The notes below the pieces were generated by a model that worked only from the letters and a program-made list of their open reading frames with translations, made no database searches and had not been told where the DNA came from. From contig NZ_MRYI01000002.1 of NCBI RefSeq assembly GCF_002260525.1, forward strand, positions 124,001 through 188,000: a stretch of DNA of 64,000 nt, written 5' to 3'. Below, one piece after another: positions 34,454-44,104 of the stretch; the first letter of the stretch is position 1, and each line of letters begins with the position of its first letter. A program made the position numbers and the translations under genes. Source of the stretch: Hahella sp. CCB-MM4 (GTDB taxonomy: Bacteria; Pseudomonadota; Gammaproteobacteria; Pseudomonadales; Oleiphilaceae).

Positions 34454-36586
34454 CTAATGGCGTACACGTGAGATTGATGTCACCACCAACAGATGACGCA
34501 GACGGCGCATGACTCGGGCCAGATGATTTCTTCCCTGCACTTTGATGATCAGGCTGACAACGCTGAGTTTGGCGTTTTGCTCCTCAACATTGATCTTTTC
34601 AATATTGCCGTCAGCCAGAGTCACGGCACTGGCAATTTCAGCTATCACACCACGCTGGCGCTCAACTTCAACCCGCAGAGCCACAGAAAACTCATCGGTG
34701 ATATTTTTTGCCCAACTCAGGTGAACACAATGTTCCGGGTCATTCAGGTGCTTTTTGACCTTATCGCAGGTTTCCGAGTGAATCATCACTCCGCTGCCAC
34801 GATTAAACAGACCAACAATAGGATCACCAGGAATCGGTTTACAGCAGTGAGCCAGTGTGAGGACCTGCCCATCCGCCCCTTCGATCATTAATGAAGGCTT
34901 GGATGTAACCTCATCGAATTGTGCAGCGTCTTCCTGATCGATGTGCTCACTATCAAACACCAACTGACGTGCCACGATATACGCCATCCGGCTTCCCAAA
35001 CCAATTTCCTCCAGCAGCCTTTCCAGGCTTGGCGCTTGATTGTGCTTCAGCACATTTTCGACCTGCTGGTCACTGATCTCATCAAGACGCTTGCCGAAAG
35101 TCTGTAGGTTCTTCTTCAACAACCGTTTACCCAAAGCTCGAGCTTCGGTCTGCTGCTGTTGCTTGAGGAAGTGACGGATATTACTTTTCGCTTTCCCGGT
35201 CGCAATAAAATTCAACCACGCGGGATTAGGCTTGGCTCCGGGCGCGGTAATAATTTCCACGGTCTGGCCACTTTTCAGAGGTACACTTAATGAAGCCAGA
35301 TGCTTATTGATTCGACAGGCAACCGTGGAATTGCCGATATCAGTGTGAATGGCGTACGCAAAATCTACAGGCGTGGCCCCGCCGGGTAGTTCGAGAATAC
35401 GCCCTTTAGGTGTGAAGACGTATATTTCATCGGGAAACAGATCGAACTTCACATGCTCGATAAATTCCAGGGAGTCATCTGCACGCTCCCGCATCTCCAT
35501 CAGGTCTTTAACCCATTTCTGCGCCCGGATATGCTGCGACTTGCCGATCTTGGAATCGTCTTCTTTATAGAGCCAATGTGCAGCGATCCCGGTATTGGCC
35601 ACCCGGTCCATCTCCTCGGTACGTATCTGGATTTCTATATTGACATGGGAACCGAACAATGTGGTGTGGATGGACTGATAGCCATTGGCTTTGGGCAGGG
35701 CAATATAATCCTTAAAGCGCCCCGGTACCGGTTTGTATTCACCATGCACCAACCCGAGGAGCCGGTAACAGCTATCCACTGAGTCAGTAATAATCCGGAA
35801 AGCGTAAACATCCATAATATCGTGAAAGGAGCGTCGCTTTGCTTTCATCTTCTGATAAATACTGTGAAGATGCTTCTCCCTTCCCAAAATCCTGCCAGGA
35901 ATGCCGCGCTCCTTCATACGAGCTTCGAGCTTGTGGCGGATTTCTTCAATGACTTCATAGTGGGAACCACGAAGTTTCCGGACGGCCTCCTGAATATAGC
36001 GGGCACGCATCGGAAACATGGCCTGAAACCCCAGATCCTCAAGCTCAATGCATATGGTGTGGATACCGAGTCGATTGGCTATCGGGGCATATATATCGAG
36101 AGTTTCTGTCGCGATGCGTCGTCGCTTATCAGGACGCAGCGGCCCCAGCGTTCTCATGTTGTGTAGCCGGTCAGCCAGCTTAACCAGAATGACCCGGATA
36201 TCCTTGGCCATGGCCAACGTCATTTTCTGGAAGTTTTCCGCCTGGGCTTCCGCCTTGGATTTGAATTCAATCTGCGTCAGCTTACTGACACCGTCCACCA
36301 GCTCGGCAATTGACTCACCAAACTGACTGGAAATAGCGTCTTTGGGAATTCCTGTATCTTCAATGACATCATGCAGCATAGCTGCGGACAGACACTGGTG
36401 ATCCAATTGCAGATCAGCCAGCACATTGGCAACGGCCAGGGGATGGGTAATGTAAGGTTCGCCACTTTGCCGATACTGCCCCTCATGGGCTTGCTCAGCA
36501 TAATAAAATGCACGCTTGACTATATTGATATGGCCGTCATCAAGATAGTGTTTTAGTCGTTCCGCAAGCGCATCTATGGTCGGCAC
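34454..36586 (-). CDS. spoT: Bifunctional (p)ppGpp synthetase/hydrolase
   Basis: The 710-residue enzyme makes and degrades the stringent-response alarmone. The hydrolase HD domain has LHDVIEDT (HD at 72-73), the synthetase domain has RFKDYIALPKANGYQSIHTT, then TGS (VFTPKGRILELPGGATPVDFAYAIHT) and a C-terminal ACT domain. Translation starts at a GTG (36584-36586, MPTIDALAERL) with GGGA before it; this start matches the known SpoT N-terminus. It lies 230 bases after rpoZ, beyond a 10-bp hairpin, and before ridA. Confidence 0.97.
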   Translation of the reverse strand: MPTIDALAERLKHYLDDGHINIVKRAFYYAEQAHEGQYRQSGEPYITHPLAVANVLADLQLDHQCLSAAMLHDVIEDTGIPKDAISSQFGESIAELVDGVSKLTQIEFKSKAEAQAENFQKMTLAMAKDIRVILVKLADRLHNMRTLGPLRPDKRRRIATETLDIYAPIANRLGIHTICIELEDLGFQAMFPMRARYIQEAVRKLRGSHYEVIEEIRHKLEARMKERGIPGRILGREKHLHSIYQKMKAKRRSFHDIMDVYAFRIITDSVDSCYRLLGLVHGEYKPVPGRFKDYIALPKANGYQSIHTTLFGSHVNIEIQIRTEEMDRVANTGIAAHWLYKEDDSKIGKSQHIRAQKWVKDLMEMRERADDSLEFIEHVKFDLFPDEIYVFTPKGRILELPGGATPVDFAYAIHTDIGNSTVACRINKHLASLSVPLKSGQTVEIITAPGAKPNPAWLNFIATGKAKSNIRHFLKQQQQTEARALGKRLLKKNLQTFGKRLDEISDQQVENVLKHNQAPSLERLLEEIGLGSRMAYIVARQLVFDSEHIDQEDAAQFDEVTSKPSLMIEGADGQVLTLAHCCKPIPGDPIVGLFNRGSGVMIHSETCDKVKKHLNDPEHCVHLSWAKNITDEFSVALRVEVERQRGVIAEIASAVTLADGNIEKINVEEQNAKLSVVSLIIKVQGRNHLARVMRRLRHLLVVTSISRVRH

Positions 36587-36730
36587 ACAATTCCCGCAAA
36601 GTTACAATCTGGTACACAACGATGTCTCAACTGCCCCAATATGGGGAGCAGACACTTATAACTTTCAATATAAAGATAAAGCCCGAAAATTCAAGGGCAA
36701 AGAGATGTGGCGACTGATTGGAAATGTCTA

Positions 36731-36755
36731 TCCGGGCGATGATCCATCGCCCGGA
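36731..36755 (-). terminator. Hairpin between rpoZ and spoT
   Basis: TCCGGGCGAT and ATCGCCCGGA form a perfect 10-bp stem with a 5-base loop. No T-run follows on either strand, so it is more likely an attenuator or message-processing element than a full terminator. Confidence 0.45.
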
Positions 36756-36816
36756 AACAGCTCGATGCCACAGATGAGTCCGAAAAACGGACTACAACCA
36801 CCGAACCGATGGGGAA

Positions 36817-37026
36817 TTATTCTTCTTCGTTATCCAGCAATTGCGGGGTGACCAAGCCTTCGGCGATCTCGCGCAGGGCGACAACTGTAGGCTTGTCGTT
36901 TTCCCATTCCACTTTTGGATCTTTACCTTCAGTGGCAATCTGGCGAGCGCGCTTGGTCGCCACCATAACCAGTTCAAAACGGTTAGCTACATTTTCCAGA
37001 CAATCTTCAACGGTTACACGTGCCAT
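36817..37026 (-). CDS. rpoZ: RNA polymerase omega subunit
   Basis: The 69-residue protein is omega, which assists RNA polymerase assembly and carries part of a ppGpp site in related species. The sequence [28 protein letters not shown] and [11 protein letters not shown] is diagnostic. It is shorter than E. coli omega (91), with an early end LLDNEEE. It follows gmk by 70 bases on the same strand and precedes spoT. Confidence 0.97.
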   Translation of the reverse strand: MARVTVEDCLENVANRFELVMVATKRARQIATEGKDPKVEWENDKPTVVALREIAEGLVTPQLLDNEEE

Positions 37027-37096
37027 AACACACCACTTTTCATGTAAATCTTAGGAGGAGTGGGCTTCACCCACCTGAAGGACCGCGTAGTTTATG

Positions 37097-37747
<651 letters not shown>

Positions 37748-37867
37748 CTAAACACTACGCGCTTTGACGATCTCAGCTCCCGAGACCGCTACTGCTAAAG
37801 GGCGCGCATTATAGCGTTTAAACAGGATTTGTGCGCGCCAACTATTGATCCATTCCTATCTGCAGCA

Positions 37868-38734
37868 TTATTCGATGTTCTGGACCTGTTCCCGCATTTG
37901 CTCGATCAGAACTTTCAACTCCACAGCAAACTGGGTGGTTTCTGTCACCAGGGATTTAGAGGAAAGCGTATTCGCCTCCCGATTCAGCTCCTGCATAAGA
38001 AAATCCAGGCGTCGGCCAACAGGCTCTTTTTTGGTCAACACATCCTTGACCTCATGAACGTGGGCTTCCAGACGATCGAGTTCCTCCGCCACGTCCGCCT
38101 TTTGTGACACCATCACCAGCTCCTGCTCAAGTCTGGTGGGGTCCACGTCCAGTTGAAGTTCTTCAAAGCGGGATTTCAGCGCTTCATTCTGACGCTCCAG
38201 AATGTGAGGCATTTTCTCTCTCACCTTTTCGACAATCCCCGCAATGCTGTTCAGGCGATCATCCAACATGGGATGAATTCGTCCACCTTCCCGTTCGCGA
38301 GTATCAACCAACTGCGAGAGAGCCTGATTGAACAGGTTGACAGCTTCTTCCTTCACCGGTTCCAGATCTGTTTCCTCACTGACCATAACCCCAGGCCAGT
38401 TGATAAAATCAAAGGCATTAATATGGGCTGGATTATCCAATAACCGGTTAATCTGATTGACCGCGTGGTTAAGCTCCGCCGCCAACTCCACATTCACACT
38501 AAAGCTGCCGCTACCCTGGGCTTCCGGCTGGAACTTCAGCTGGCATTCCAACTTTCCGCGCTGCACATAATGTCTGAGACGATCCCTCAGCGCAGGTTCA
38601 ATATCCCTTAAAGCTTCAGGGATTCGGAATACCGGCTCGAGGTAGCGGTGATTCACAGAACGCAGTTCCCAGGTCAGAGTTCCCCACTCGCCTCGGGCAT
38701 CCTGCCGGGCATATGCTGTCATACTGCGAATCAT
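37868..38734 (-). CDS. yicC: YicC family endoribonuclease
   Basis: The 288-residue protein has the family start MIRSMTAYARQD, the motif WELRSVNHRYLE and the C-terminal DUF1732-type end KLDFLMQEL-like segment RRLDFLMQELNREANTLSSK. YicC proteins have been linked to endoribonuclease activity and stationary-phase survival. The start at 38734 follows GGTGGAG; the frame extends to 38797 without family similarity. It is adjacent to gmk, as often seen, and diverges from nothing: the upstream tautomerase-like gene is on the same strand. Confidence 0.93.
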   Translation of the reverse strand: MIRSMTAYARQDARGEWGTLTWELRSVNHRYLEPVFRIPEALRDIEPALRDRLRHYVQRGKLECQLKFQPEAQGSGSFSVNVELAAELNHAVNQINRLLDNPAHINAFDFINWPGVMVSEETDLEPVKEEAVNLFNQALSQLVDTREREGGRIHPMLDDRLNSIAGIVEKVREKMPHILERQNEALKSRFEELQLDVDPTRLEQELVMVSQKADVAEELDRLEAHVHEVKDVLTKKEPVGRRLDFLMQELNREANTLSSKSLVTETTQFAVELKVLIEQMREQVQNIE

Positions 38735-38953
38735 AATTTCTCCACCTTTGTTCCTGTGTTTAACGACAACGGCTGCAACGCCGCAAATTGATGCCAACTT
38801 AATAATGGAAACCGGAGACTGTCAACCTGCAGCCGACACACAAACAGATTATTTTTCTACAAGCGCTTCCGATAATCCGCAGTCACCTGCAACCGCCCGC
38901 AGGCATCTATAAATTACCCGCGAGCTGCCATAACCTTCTGCAGGCTCCCACAG

Positions 38954-39367
38954 CTAACTGTGATTGTAGTCTCCATCGGATGATACATCCCAAAATTCGA
39001 CCTTTCCCTGTTCAAACACATTTCCTGAAGAGACTACCTGTCGGATGATAAAGATGTTATCCATTGGGACATGAGTTCGCCGACTGATCGCCTGGGCGAT
39101 CGCTCCCAGCATCAATTCAACGCGCGACTGACTGAACACATCCGCCGTAATCATTTCCACTTGAATGGGATGACTTTCATTTTCCTGAAGACCTGCCGCC
39201 CTTCCCTGGTGAGCATAATGTCCAGGGGACCAGTACTCCCAGCTGAGATATACCTGATCCACACTGACAGCGACAGTTTCTGCAAACTCTTTGCTAATGC
39301 CCTCCAGCACACGTGCAATATCGGTATCCTGTGCTAGAGGCAAGGATTTGATTCGAATAACGGGCAT
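38954..39367 (-). CDS. Tautomerase-superfamily-like protein with Pro2
   Basis: The 137-residue protein begins MPVIRIKSLPL, so removal of Met would leave an N-terminal Pro, the catalytic base of the tautomerase/MIF superfamily. Two beta-alpha-beta-like halves fit: first IRIKSLPL with ISKEFAETVAVSVDQVYLSW, then HPIQVEMITADVFSQSR with MLGAIAQAISRRTHVPMDNIFII. The double arrangement fits the MIF/CHMI-like long form. The substrate is unknown. It faces rph across 251 bases. Confidence 0.65.
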   Translation of the reverse strand: MPVIRIKSLPLAQDTDIARVLEGISKEFAETVAVSVDQVYLSWEYWSPGHYAHQGRAAGLQENESHPIQVEMITADVFSQSRVELMLGAIAQAISRRTHVPMDNIFIIRQVVSSGNVFEQGKVEFWDVSSDGDYNHS

Positions 39368-39618
39368 TTAAACCTCCAGTAAAACATTGAGGCATTAAAA
39401 TAAGCAACCTGATTGTCACGCTATCAACGTCTGTATGCAATGACTAATCATTACACTCAATCTGGAATCAAAAAGAGAGGTGAAGTCCCATGGGTTTCAA
39501 TTGTCTGGACTGCACGGAACTCATGTCGACATGCACTGGATCATGTTACAATTTTGGCCCTTTGTATGACGGGTGGAAAACCACCTGAATCCAGTCACCC
39601 AACTGTTGAGATAAATTT

Positions 39619-40338
39619 ATGAGACCCAGTGGACGCCTCCCAAACCAGCTGAGAGAGATACGCATCACCCGGAATTACACCAAGCATGCGGAAGGTTCTG
39701 TGCTGATAGAGTTCGGAGACACCAAGGTCATCTGCACAGCATCCGTGGAGACAGGCGTACCTCGATTCTTAAGGGGCGAAGACCAGGGATGGGTGACAGC
39801 GGAATACGGCATGTTGCCCCGTGCGACAGGAACTCGTAACCAGCGGGAGTCAGCTCGAGGCAAGCAACAGGGTAGAACAGTGGAAATCCAGCGCCTGATC
39901 GGCCGTTCCCTGAGAGCAGCCCTGGACCTGAAAAAAATGCCGGACATTTCCATCACCGTTGATTGCGACGTAATTCAGGCAGACGGCGGAACACGCACAG
40001 CCTCAATCACCGGCGGCTATGTAGCCCTGGCTTTGGCGATTCAGGGACAAATGCAAAAAGGCCTGATTAAACAAGATCCCTTGCAGCACAAGGTGGCAGC
40101 AATCTCTGTTGGTGTATTTGAAGGCACTCCGGTTTTGGATCTCGACTATGCCGAGGACTCAAAAGCAGAAACCGACATGAACGTTATCATGACCGATGAA
40201 ACCGGATTTATCGAAATTCAGGGCACCGCAGAAGGTGCGCCGTTCAGCGAATCTGAACTCAGCGCCATGTTGAACTTGGCCAAAGAGGGGATGCAGGAAA
40301 TTTTTGCGATTCAGGAAAACGCCATTAAAGGTGAATAG
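39619..40338 (+). CDS. rph: Ribonuclease PH
   Basis: The 239-residue phosphorolytic exoribonuclease trims tRNA 3' ends. Family motifs include [48 protein letters not shown]-like segment and [19 protein letters not shown] (with K in place of the first R). Length and ends are complete. In many relatives it lies in the yicC-rph-crc-pyrE neighbourhood, as here. A strong bidirectional terminator follows. Confidence 0.97.
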   Translation: MRPSGRLPNQLREIRITRNYTKHAEGSVLIEFGDTKVICTASVETGVPRFLRGEDQGWVTAEYGMLPRATGTRNQRESARGKQQGRTVEIQRLIGRSLRAALDLKKMPDISITVDCDVIQADGGTRTASITGGYVALALAIQGQMQKGLIKQDPLQHKVAAISVGVFEGTPVLDLDYAEDSKAETDMNVIMTDETGFIEIQGTAEGAPFSESELSAMLNLAKEGMQEIFAIQENAIKGE

Positions 40339-40368
40339 ATCCTACAGGGAGACCTGAGGGCAAAGGCA

Positions 40369-40396
40369 AAAAAGGGCAGCTTCCGCTGCCCTTTTT
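40369..40396. terminator. Bidirectional terminator between rph and crc-like gene
   Basis: AAAAAGGGCAGC/GCTGCCCTTTTT form a 12-bp stem (7 bp G/C-rich core) with a TTCC loop; T5 follows on the plus side and T6 on the minus side. It ends both convergent genes. Confidence 0.9.
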
Positions 40397-40448
40397 CATT
40401 TTGGACTGTATTCCGCAATTCTGACTGAATTCCAGGCTTACCATGTCC

Positions 40449-41222
40449 TCAATACTCAATATCATAATCCACGATCAATGGAGCGTGATCGGAGAAGCGG
40501 GTTTCCGTATCAATCCAGGCTCTCTTGATAGCGCCTTTCAATCCGGCAGTAGCGATTTGGTAATCCGTCCGCCAACCTGCGTGCTTGCGCCAGCCCTCGG
40601 CAGCTTCCGGCCACCAGGTATACTGGTTCTTCTCTTTATTCATTCGGCGGAAGGCATCGATATAGCCCATCTCATCGAACACTTCATCAAACCAGCCACG
40701 CTCCTGCGGCAAAAACCCGGAGACTTCCAGCTTGTGATAACGGCTGCTGGCATCCGTCACCAGATGAGCAGTCTGAAAATTACCACAGAATAAAAACTGG
40801 CGACGCTTACGCAGAGTTTTCTTCAAGTGATTACCAAATGCTTCCAGGAAGTCCTCTTTCTCCTGCTGCTTGGACTCATCCATCAGTGCACAGGGCACCA
40901 TCACCGAGGCCACACTGACCGCTTCAAAGTCAGCCTGCAAAAATGCACCATTCATGTCCGCCGGCGCATAGGCAAAACCCATCATAATCGCCTTGGGAAT
41001 CTGGCGGGTATAAATTCCTACACCGCCGTCGGCCAGTTCCGCTGCATCGAGAAAATAGGCTTCATAGCCCTCCGGCCGAAACTCCGGTTCGTCCAACTCG
41101 TAGACTCGCATTCGATGATCCTGAACGCACACTACGTCAGCGTCCAGCTCCTGCATCCACTCGAAGAAACCTTCGGCAGCGGCGCGCTTGAGCCCGTTTA
41201 CGCTGATTGTTACTACCCTCAT
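40449..41222 (-). CDS. crc: Crc-like catabolite repression protein (exonuclease III fold)
   Basis: The 257-residue protein has the exonuclease/endonuclease/phosphatase fold but altered nuclease residues: the metal Glu is Asp35 (VQDHR), and the ExoIII motif GDxN reads GNFQ (N148, Q150), while SDHAPLIVDYD remains. It resembles Pseudomonas Crc (QERGWFDEVFDEMGYIDAFR, YTWWPEA, GWRTDYQ) and lies divergent to pyrE, as crc does there. Crc acts with Hfq to block translation of catabolic genes at AAnAAnAA sites. An active exonuclease III paralogue is the alternative. Confidence 0.82.
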   Translation of the reverse strand: MRVVTISVNGLKRAAAEGFFEWMQELDADVVCVQDHRMRVYELDEPEFRPEGYEAYFLDAAELADGGVGIYTRQIPKAIMMGFAYAPADMNGAFLQADFEAVSVASVMVPCALMDESKQQEKEDFLEAFGNHLKKTLRKRRQFLFCGNFQTAHLVTDASSRYHKLEVSGFLPQERGWFDEVFDEMGYIDAFRRMNKEKNQYTWWPEAAEGWRKHAGWRTDYQIATAGLKGAIKRAWIDTETRFSDHAPLIVDYDIEY

Positions 41223-41303
41223 AGATGTTACCTATAAAAATTTGCGTGTATCATACCTAATTCGTATTTCGTGCAAAAGAACTCAGGGGCAATCGAGACT
41301 CTA

Positions 41304-41951
41304 ATGCTTACTTATCAAAAATCTTTTATCCAATTCGCCATTGACCGGAAAGTCCTGAAATTCGGTCAGTTCACCCTGAAGTCCGGCCGGCAGAGTCCGT
41401 ATTTCTTCAATGCAGGCCTGTTTAACACGTCAATGGCATTAGCCCAGCTTGGCAATTTTTATGCCGAGGCCCTGATCAACAGTCAAATCGAGTATGATCT
41501 GTTGTTCGGCCCTGCCTATAAGGGTATCCCCCTAGTTTCCGCGCTGGCCGTGGCTATGGCTGACAAACACCAAAGCGATATTCCTTACGCCTTTAACCGC
41601 AAAGAAGCCAAAACCCATGGCGAGGGTGGCTCCATTGTTGGCGCACCATTACAGGGCAAGGTGCTGATTGTCGACGACGTTATCACCGCCGGCACAGCAA
41701 TCCGCGAGGTCATCGATATCATTAAAGCCGAAGGGGCCGAACCCGCCGGCGTCCTGATAGCATTGGACCGTCAGGAGCGTGGTCAGAAAGAACTGTCCGC
41801 CATACAGGAAATAGAGCAACAATACCAGATTCCTGTACAAGCCATTATCCAGCTGGATCAAGTTCTAGAGTTTCTTAAGACAGATTCCGAACTGGCCCAG
41901 TACTATGAACAAGTTGCTGAATATCGCAATCAGTACGGTATCAAAGTCTGA
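41304..41951 (+). CDS. pyrE: Orotate phosphoribosyltransferase
   Basis: The 215-residue enzyme makes orotidine monophosphate from orotate and PRPP. It has [18 protein letters not shown], the PRPP loop [16 protein letters not shown] and the flexible catalytic loop [11 protein letters not shown]. The start ATG at 41304 ([13 protein letters not shown]) matches the E. coli start; the frame opens at a GTG 33 bases earlier. It is divergent from the crc-like gene. Confidence 0.97.
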   Translation: MLTYQKSFIQFAIDRKVLKFGQFTLKSGRQSPYFFNAGLFNTSMALAQLGNFYAEALINSQIEYDLLFGPAYKGIPLVSALAVAMADKHQSDIPYAFNRKEAKTHGEGGSIVGAPLQGKVLIVDDVITAGTAIREVIDIIKAEGAEPAGVLIALDRQERGQKELSAIQEIEQQYQIPVQAIIQLDQVLEFLKTDSELAQYYEQVAEYRNQYGIKV

Positions 41952-41958
41952 ACCTGCA

Positions 41959-41991
41959 TTACTGTGGCAGGCTCAAAGCCCGCCACAGTAA
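41959..41991. terminator. Hairpin at the pyrE/TSUP convergence
   Basis: TTACTGTGGC (41959-41968) pairs with GCCACAGTAA (41982-41991), and GGC/GCC inside extends the stem. It includes the stop codon of the TSUP gene. No T-run follows, so termination strength is unclear. Confidence 0.5.
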
Positions 41992-42738
41992 ACTCAATCC
42001 GACCACTATGGTCAACACTTCAAAACATCGCTTAACCAGTTTGTTACCTTTGGCAATTGACCAATGGGCGCCAATATAGCCCCCTGCCAGAGCCCCCAAG
42101 ACCAATACCGGCAGCCAGTCCCACTTCACTGGCGCCTGCATTGCCAACACCAACGCTCCGGTACCATTCCAGAACATTCCTACCAGAATCAGTGTATAGG
42201 CCACCGCCAACTGGTAGCTCAGCCCAAACCAGGCTACTAACCATATCGTGACAAACAGCCCTGTACCAGAGGTTATTGAACCATTGAGACCACCAATCAA
42301 AAATAGTCCGAGTCCGCCAACCAGATAACCCGGAACCCCCAGCTGTCGGGGTCGGTCTTCCATCCCAAGCCTGGGAGAAAACATGGAGTACAACCCCAAC
42401 CCTAAGGTAAAACCTCCCAATACGGCTTGAGCCCAATGATCAGGGACCTTTAGAATGACATTGGCGCCCAGAACCACCCCTGGCAATCCAGCGGCTAACA
42501 TATAGAATGAGAATTTTAACGATATTTTCTTTTCGCGAAGATGACGGTAGGTGGCACCCACCCCCAATGCAACGCTGGCGATCTTATGTGTGGCAAGCGC
42601 TGGAGCAAATCCGAGCCCGAGAAAGATGAGGGCCGGAAGCTGCAACAATCCGGCCCCACCACCGGCAAGCGCCGAAAGTCCGTTGGCAATCAGGGAAATA
42701 ACGAATAACATTAGATACATGAAAAAAAGCTGGCTCAT
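41959..42738 (-). CDS. TSUP (TauE/SafE) family membrane permease
   Basis: The 259-residue protein has about eight membrane helices in two repeats and the family segments GGGAGLLQLPALIFLGL and GGLNGSITSGTGLFV, each carrying a Gly-rich inverted motif. TSUP proteins export or import sulfite, sulfonates or organic anions; the substrate here is unknown. It converges on pyrE with only 7 bases between, and diverges from the DUF4124 gene. Confidence 0.88.
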   Translation of the reverse strand: MSQLFFMYLMLFVISLIANGLSALAGGGAGLLQLPALIFLGLGFAPALATHKIASVALGVGATYRHLREKKISLKFSFYMLAAGLPGVVLGANVILKVPDHWAQAVLGGFTLGLGLYSMFSPRLGMEDRPRQLGVPGYLVGGLGLFLIGGLNGSITSGTGLFVTIWLVAWFGLSYQLAVAYTLILVGMFWNGTGALVLAMQAPVKWDWLPVLVLGALAGGYIGAHWSIAKGNKLVKRCFEVLTIVVGLSLLWRALSLPQ

Positions 42739-42799
42739 ACTATTTTGGACGACTCAACATCTGGCCAGATTGAAGTTCTCATATTGGCCTTTTGATACC

Positions 42800-43447
42800 A
42801 TGAAGTTATTTTCCACTATAAAAACAATTTCTCTTGCAAGCCTGTTCACCTGCGTTTTATGCCTCTCCGAACTGGCTGACGCAAAATCCTTGCTCTATCG
42901 CTACCGTGATGACAACGGAGTCATCGTGCTTGGCAATTCAATCCCCCCCGAATATGCCCGCAAGGGATACCAGATTGTGGACACCTTCGGTCGAGTGGTG
43001 AAAGATGTTCCTCCCGCCCTGACACCGGAACAGATTGCTGAGCAGGAACGCCTGAAGAAAGAAAAAGCTCGTCAGGAAGAACTGGCCCGACAGCAGGAAG
43101 AAGCGGACCGCACCCTGCTGAGATTGTATAGCCACCCTGGTGACGCCAGGCGGGCACGGGACCGCAGACTCCAGGAACTGGATGCCCTCATCAATCTCAA
43201 GCGCAAAAAAATCGAAGCCAATGACAAAAAAATTGTCGACCTGGAATCCCGTGCAGCTGACGCAGAGCGGGCAGGCAAAAAGGTTCCCGAGCAGATTCTC
43301 CACGAAATTGAACGCCTAAGCGAGCAGAAAAGCACCATGGAGAATGAAATTCAGAGCCATCAAAAGGATCGGAACGATATAGTCGAGGACTTCGACGAGC
43401 AAATTGAACGCTTGGAATATCTGATGAAACAACTTCACAGAAACTAG
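42800..43447 (+). CDS. DUF4124-type secreted coiled-coil protein
   Basis: The 215-residue protein has a signal peptide (about 1-28, ending ELADAK), a DUF4124-like motif LYRYRDDNGVIVLGNSIPPEYA (about 31-52) and a long highly charged coiled coil from about residue 75 to the end. It is probably periplasmic. The start at 42800 (MKLFSTIKT) is chosen because it gives a clean signal peptide; the open frame extends upstream to 42551 in sequence that antisense-overlaps the TSUP gene. The function is unknown. Confidence 0.75.
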   Translation: MKLFSTIKTISLASLFTCVLCLSELADAKSLLYRYRDDNGVIVLGNSIPPEYARKGYQIVDTFGRVVKDVPPALTPEQIAEQERLKKEKARQEELARQQEEADRTLLRLYSHPGDARRARDRRLQELDALINLKRKKIEANDKKIVDLESRAADAERAGKKVPEQILHEIERLSEQKSTMENEIQSHQKDRNDIVEDFDEQIERLEYLMKQLHRN

Positions 43448-43501
43448 ACGTCAACTCTCCAAACGTTACTCATTTTAACCTCCGTGATAAGAGGCATAAA
43501 A

Positions 43502-43525
43502 AAAGAGCGCCTTTCGGCGCTCTTT
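43502..43525. terminator. Bidirectional terminator
   Basis: AAAGAGCGCC/GGCGCTCTTT form a 10-bp stem with a TTTC loop. The minus strand side has a T8 run, ending the phasin-like gene; the plus side has TTTAT, ending the DUF4124 gene more weakly. Confidence 0.85.
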
Positions 43526-43541
43526 ATCAGCCCCGATTGAA

Positions 43542-43892
43542 TCAGGCTGCAGCTTCGGCTGCTTTAGCTGCCGTCTTGGCAGGCGCTTTTTTAGCTGCAG
43601 GCTTTTTCTTAGCCGGTGCTTTTTTCTCTTCCGGTTCAAATTTGCTAACCAGATCAGAAGTGTAGTCGTTGAGCAGTTTGTTCCACTCGTTCAACTTGGT
43701 GTATACCGTATCCAATGCTTTATCGTGAATTTCACGGACGGACTTAACGGAAAATGTCTTGGCCTCTTCTTCCAGCTTTTCCGCATAGTCAAATGGCTTG
43801 GCAGCCAGAGCCCGATGTTGTTCTTCGAAACTTTTGATGCCTTTTTCAACAGCTTGCTGAAGTTGTTCTTGATAAGATTTCAATTTGCTCAT
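43542..43892 (-). CDS. Phasin-like protein with histone H1-like tail
   Basis: The 116-residue protein has a helical N-terminal domain (about 1-85) like phasins (LKSYQEQLQQAVEKGIKSFEEQHRALAAKPFDYAEKLEEEAKTF in parts) and a C-terminal tail of Lys, Ala and Pro (about 90-116, KKAPAKKKPAAKK). This combination is found in PhaF of Pseudomonas, which coats polyhydroxyalkanoate granules and binds DNA. The protein is short for PhaF, and no PHA synthase is near, so the role is tentative. Strong AGGAG and a terminator frame it as a single-gene unit. Confidence 0.7.
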   Translation of the reverse strand: MSKLKSYQEQLQQAVEKGIKSFEEQHRALAAKPFDYAEKLEEEAKTFSVKSVREIHDKALDTVYTKLNEWNKLLNDYTSDLVSKFEPEEKKAPAKKKPAAKKAPAKTAAKAAEAAA

Positions 43893-44104
43893 TTTGGTCT
43901 CCTACCATGGTCAATGGTGACTTTGAACCGTAACGGCTCTTGCTTTTTCATCGGCTTACAATACGTACTAAAATTAGAATAATCATACTAAAGGCAAAGA
44001 GAATGCAGCGGCACAGAAGGCCGGGACCTCCGTTGATTCAATGAGAAAATATTCTCAGTACCACCGCATGCAACAACTTGCCGACCAACCATCGGAAATC
44101 GCCC

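Noticed and set aside
42551-42799. Upstream extension of the DUF4124 gene
   Set aside because: It is antisense to the TSUP gene and would destroy the signal peptide that starts at 42800.
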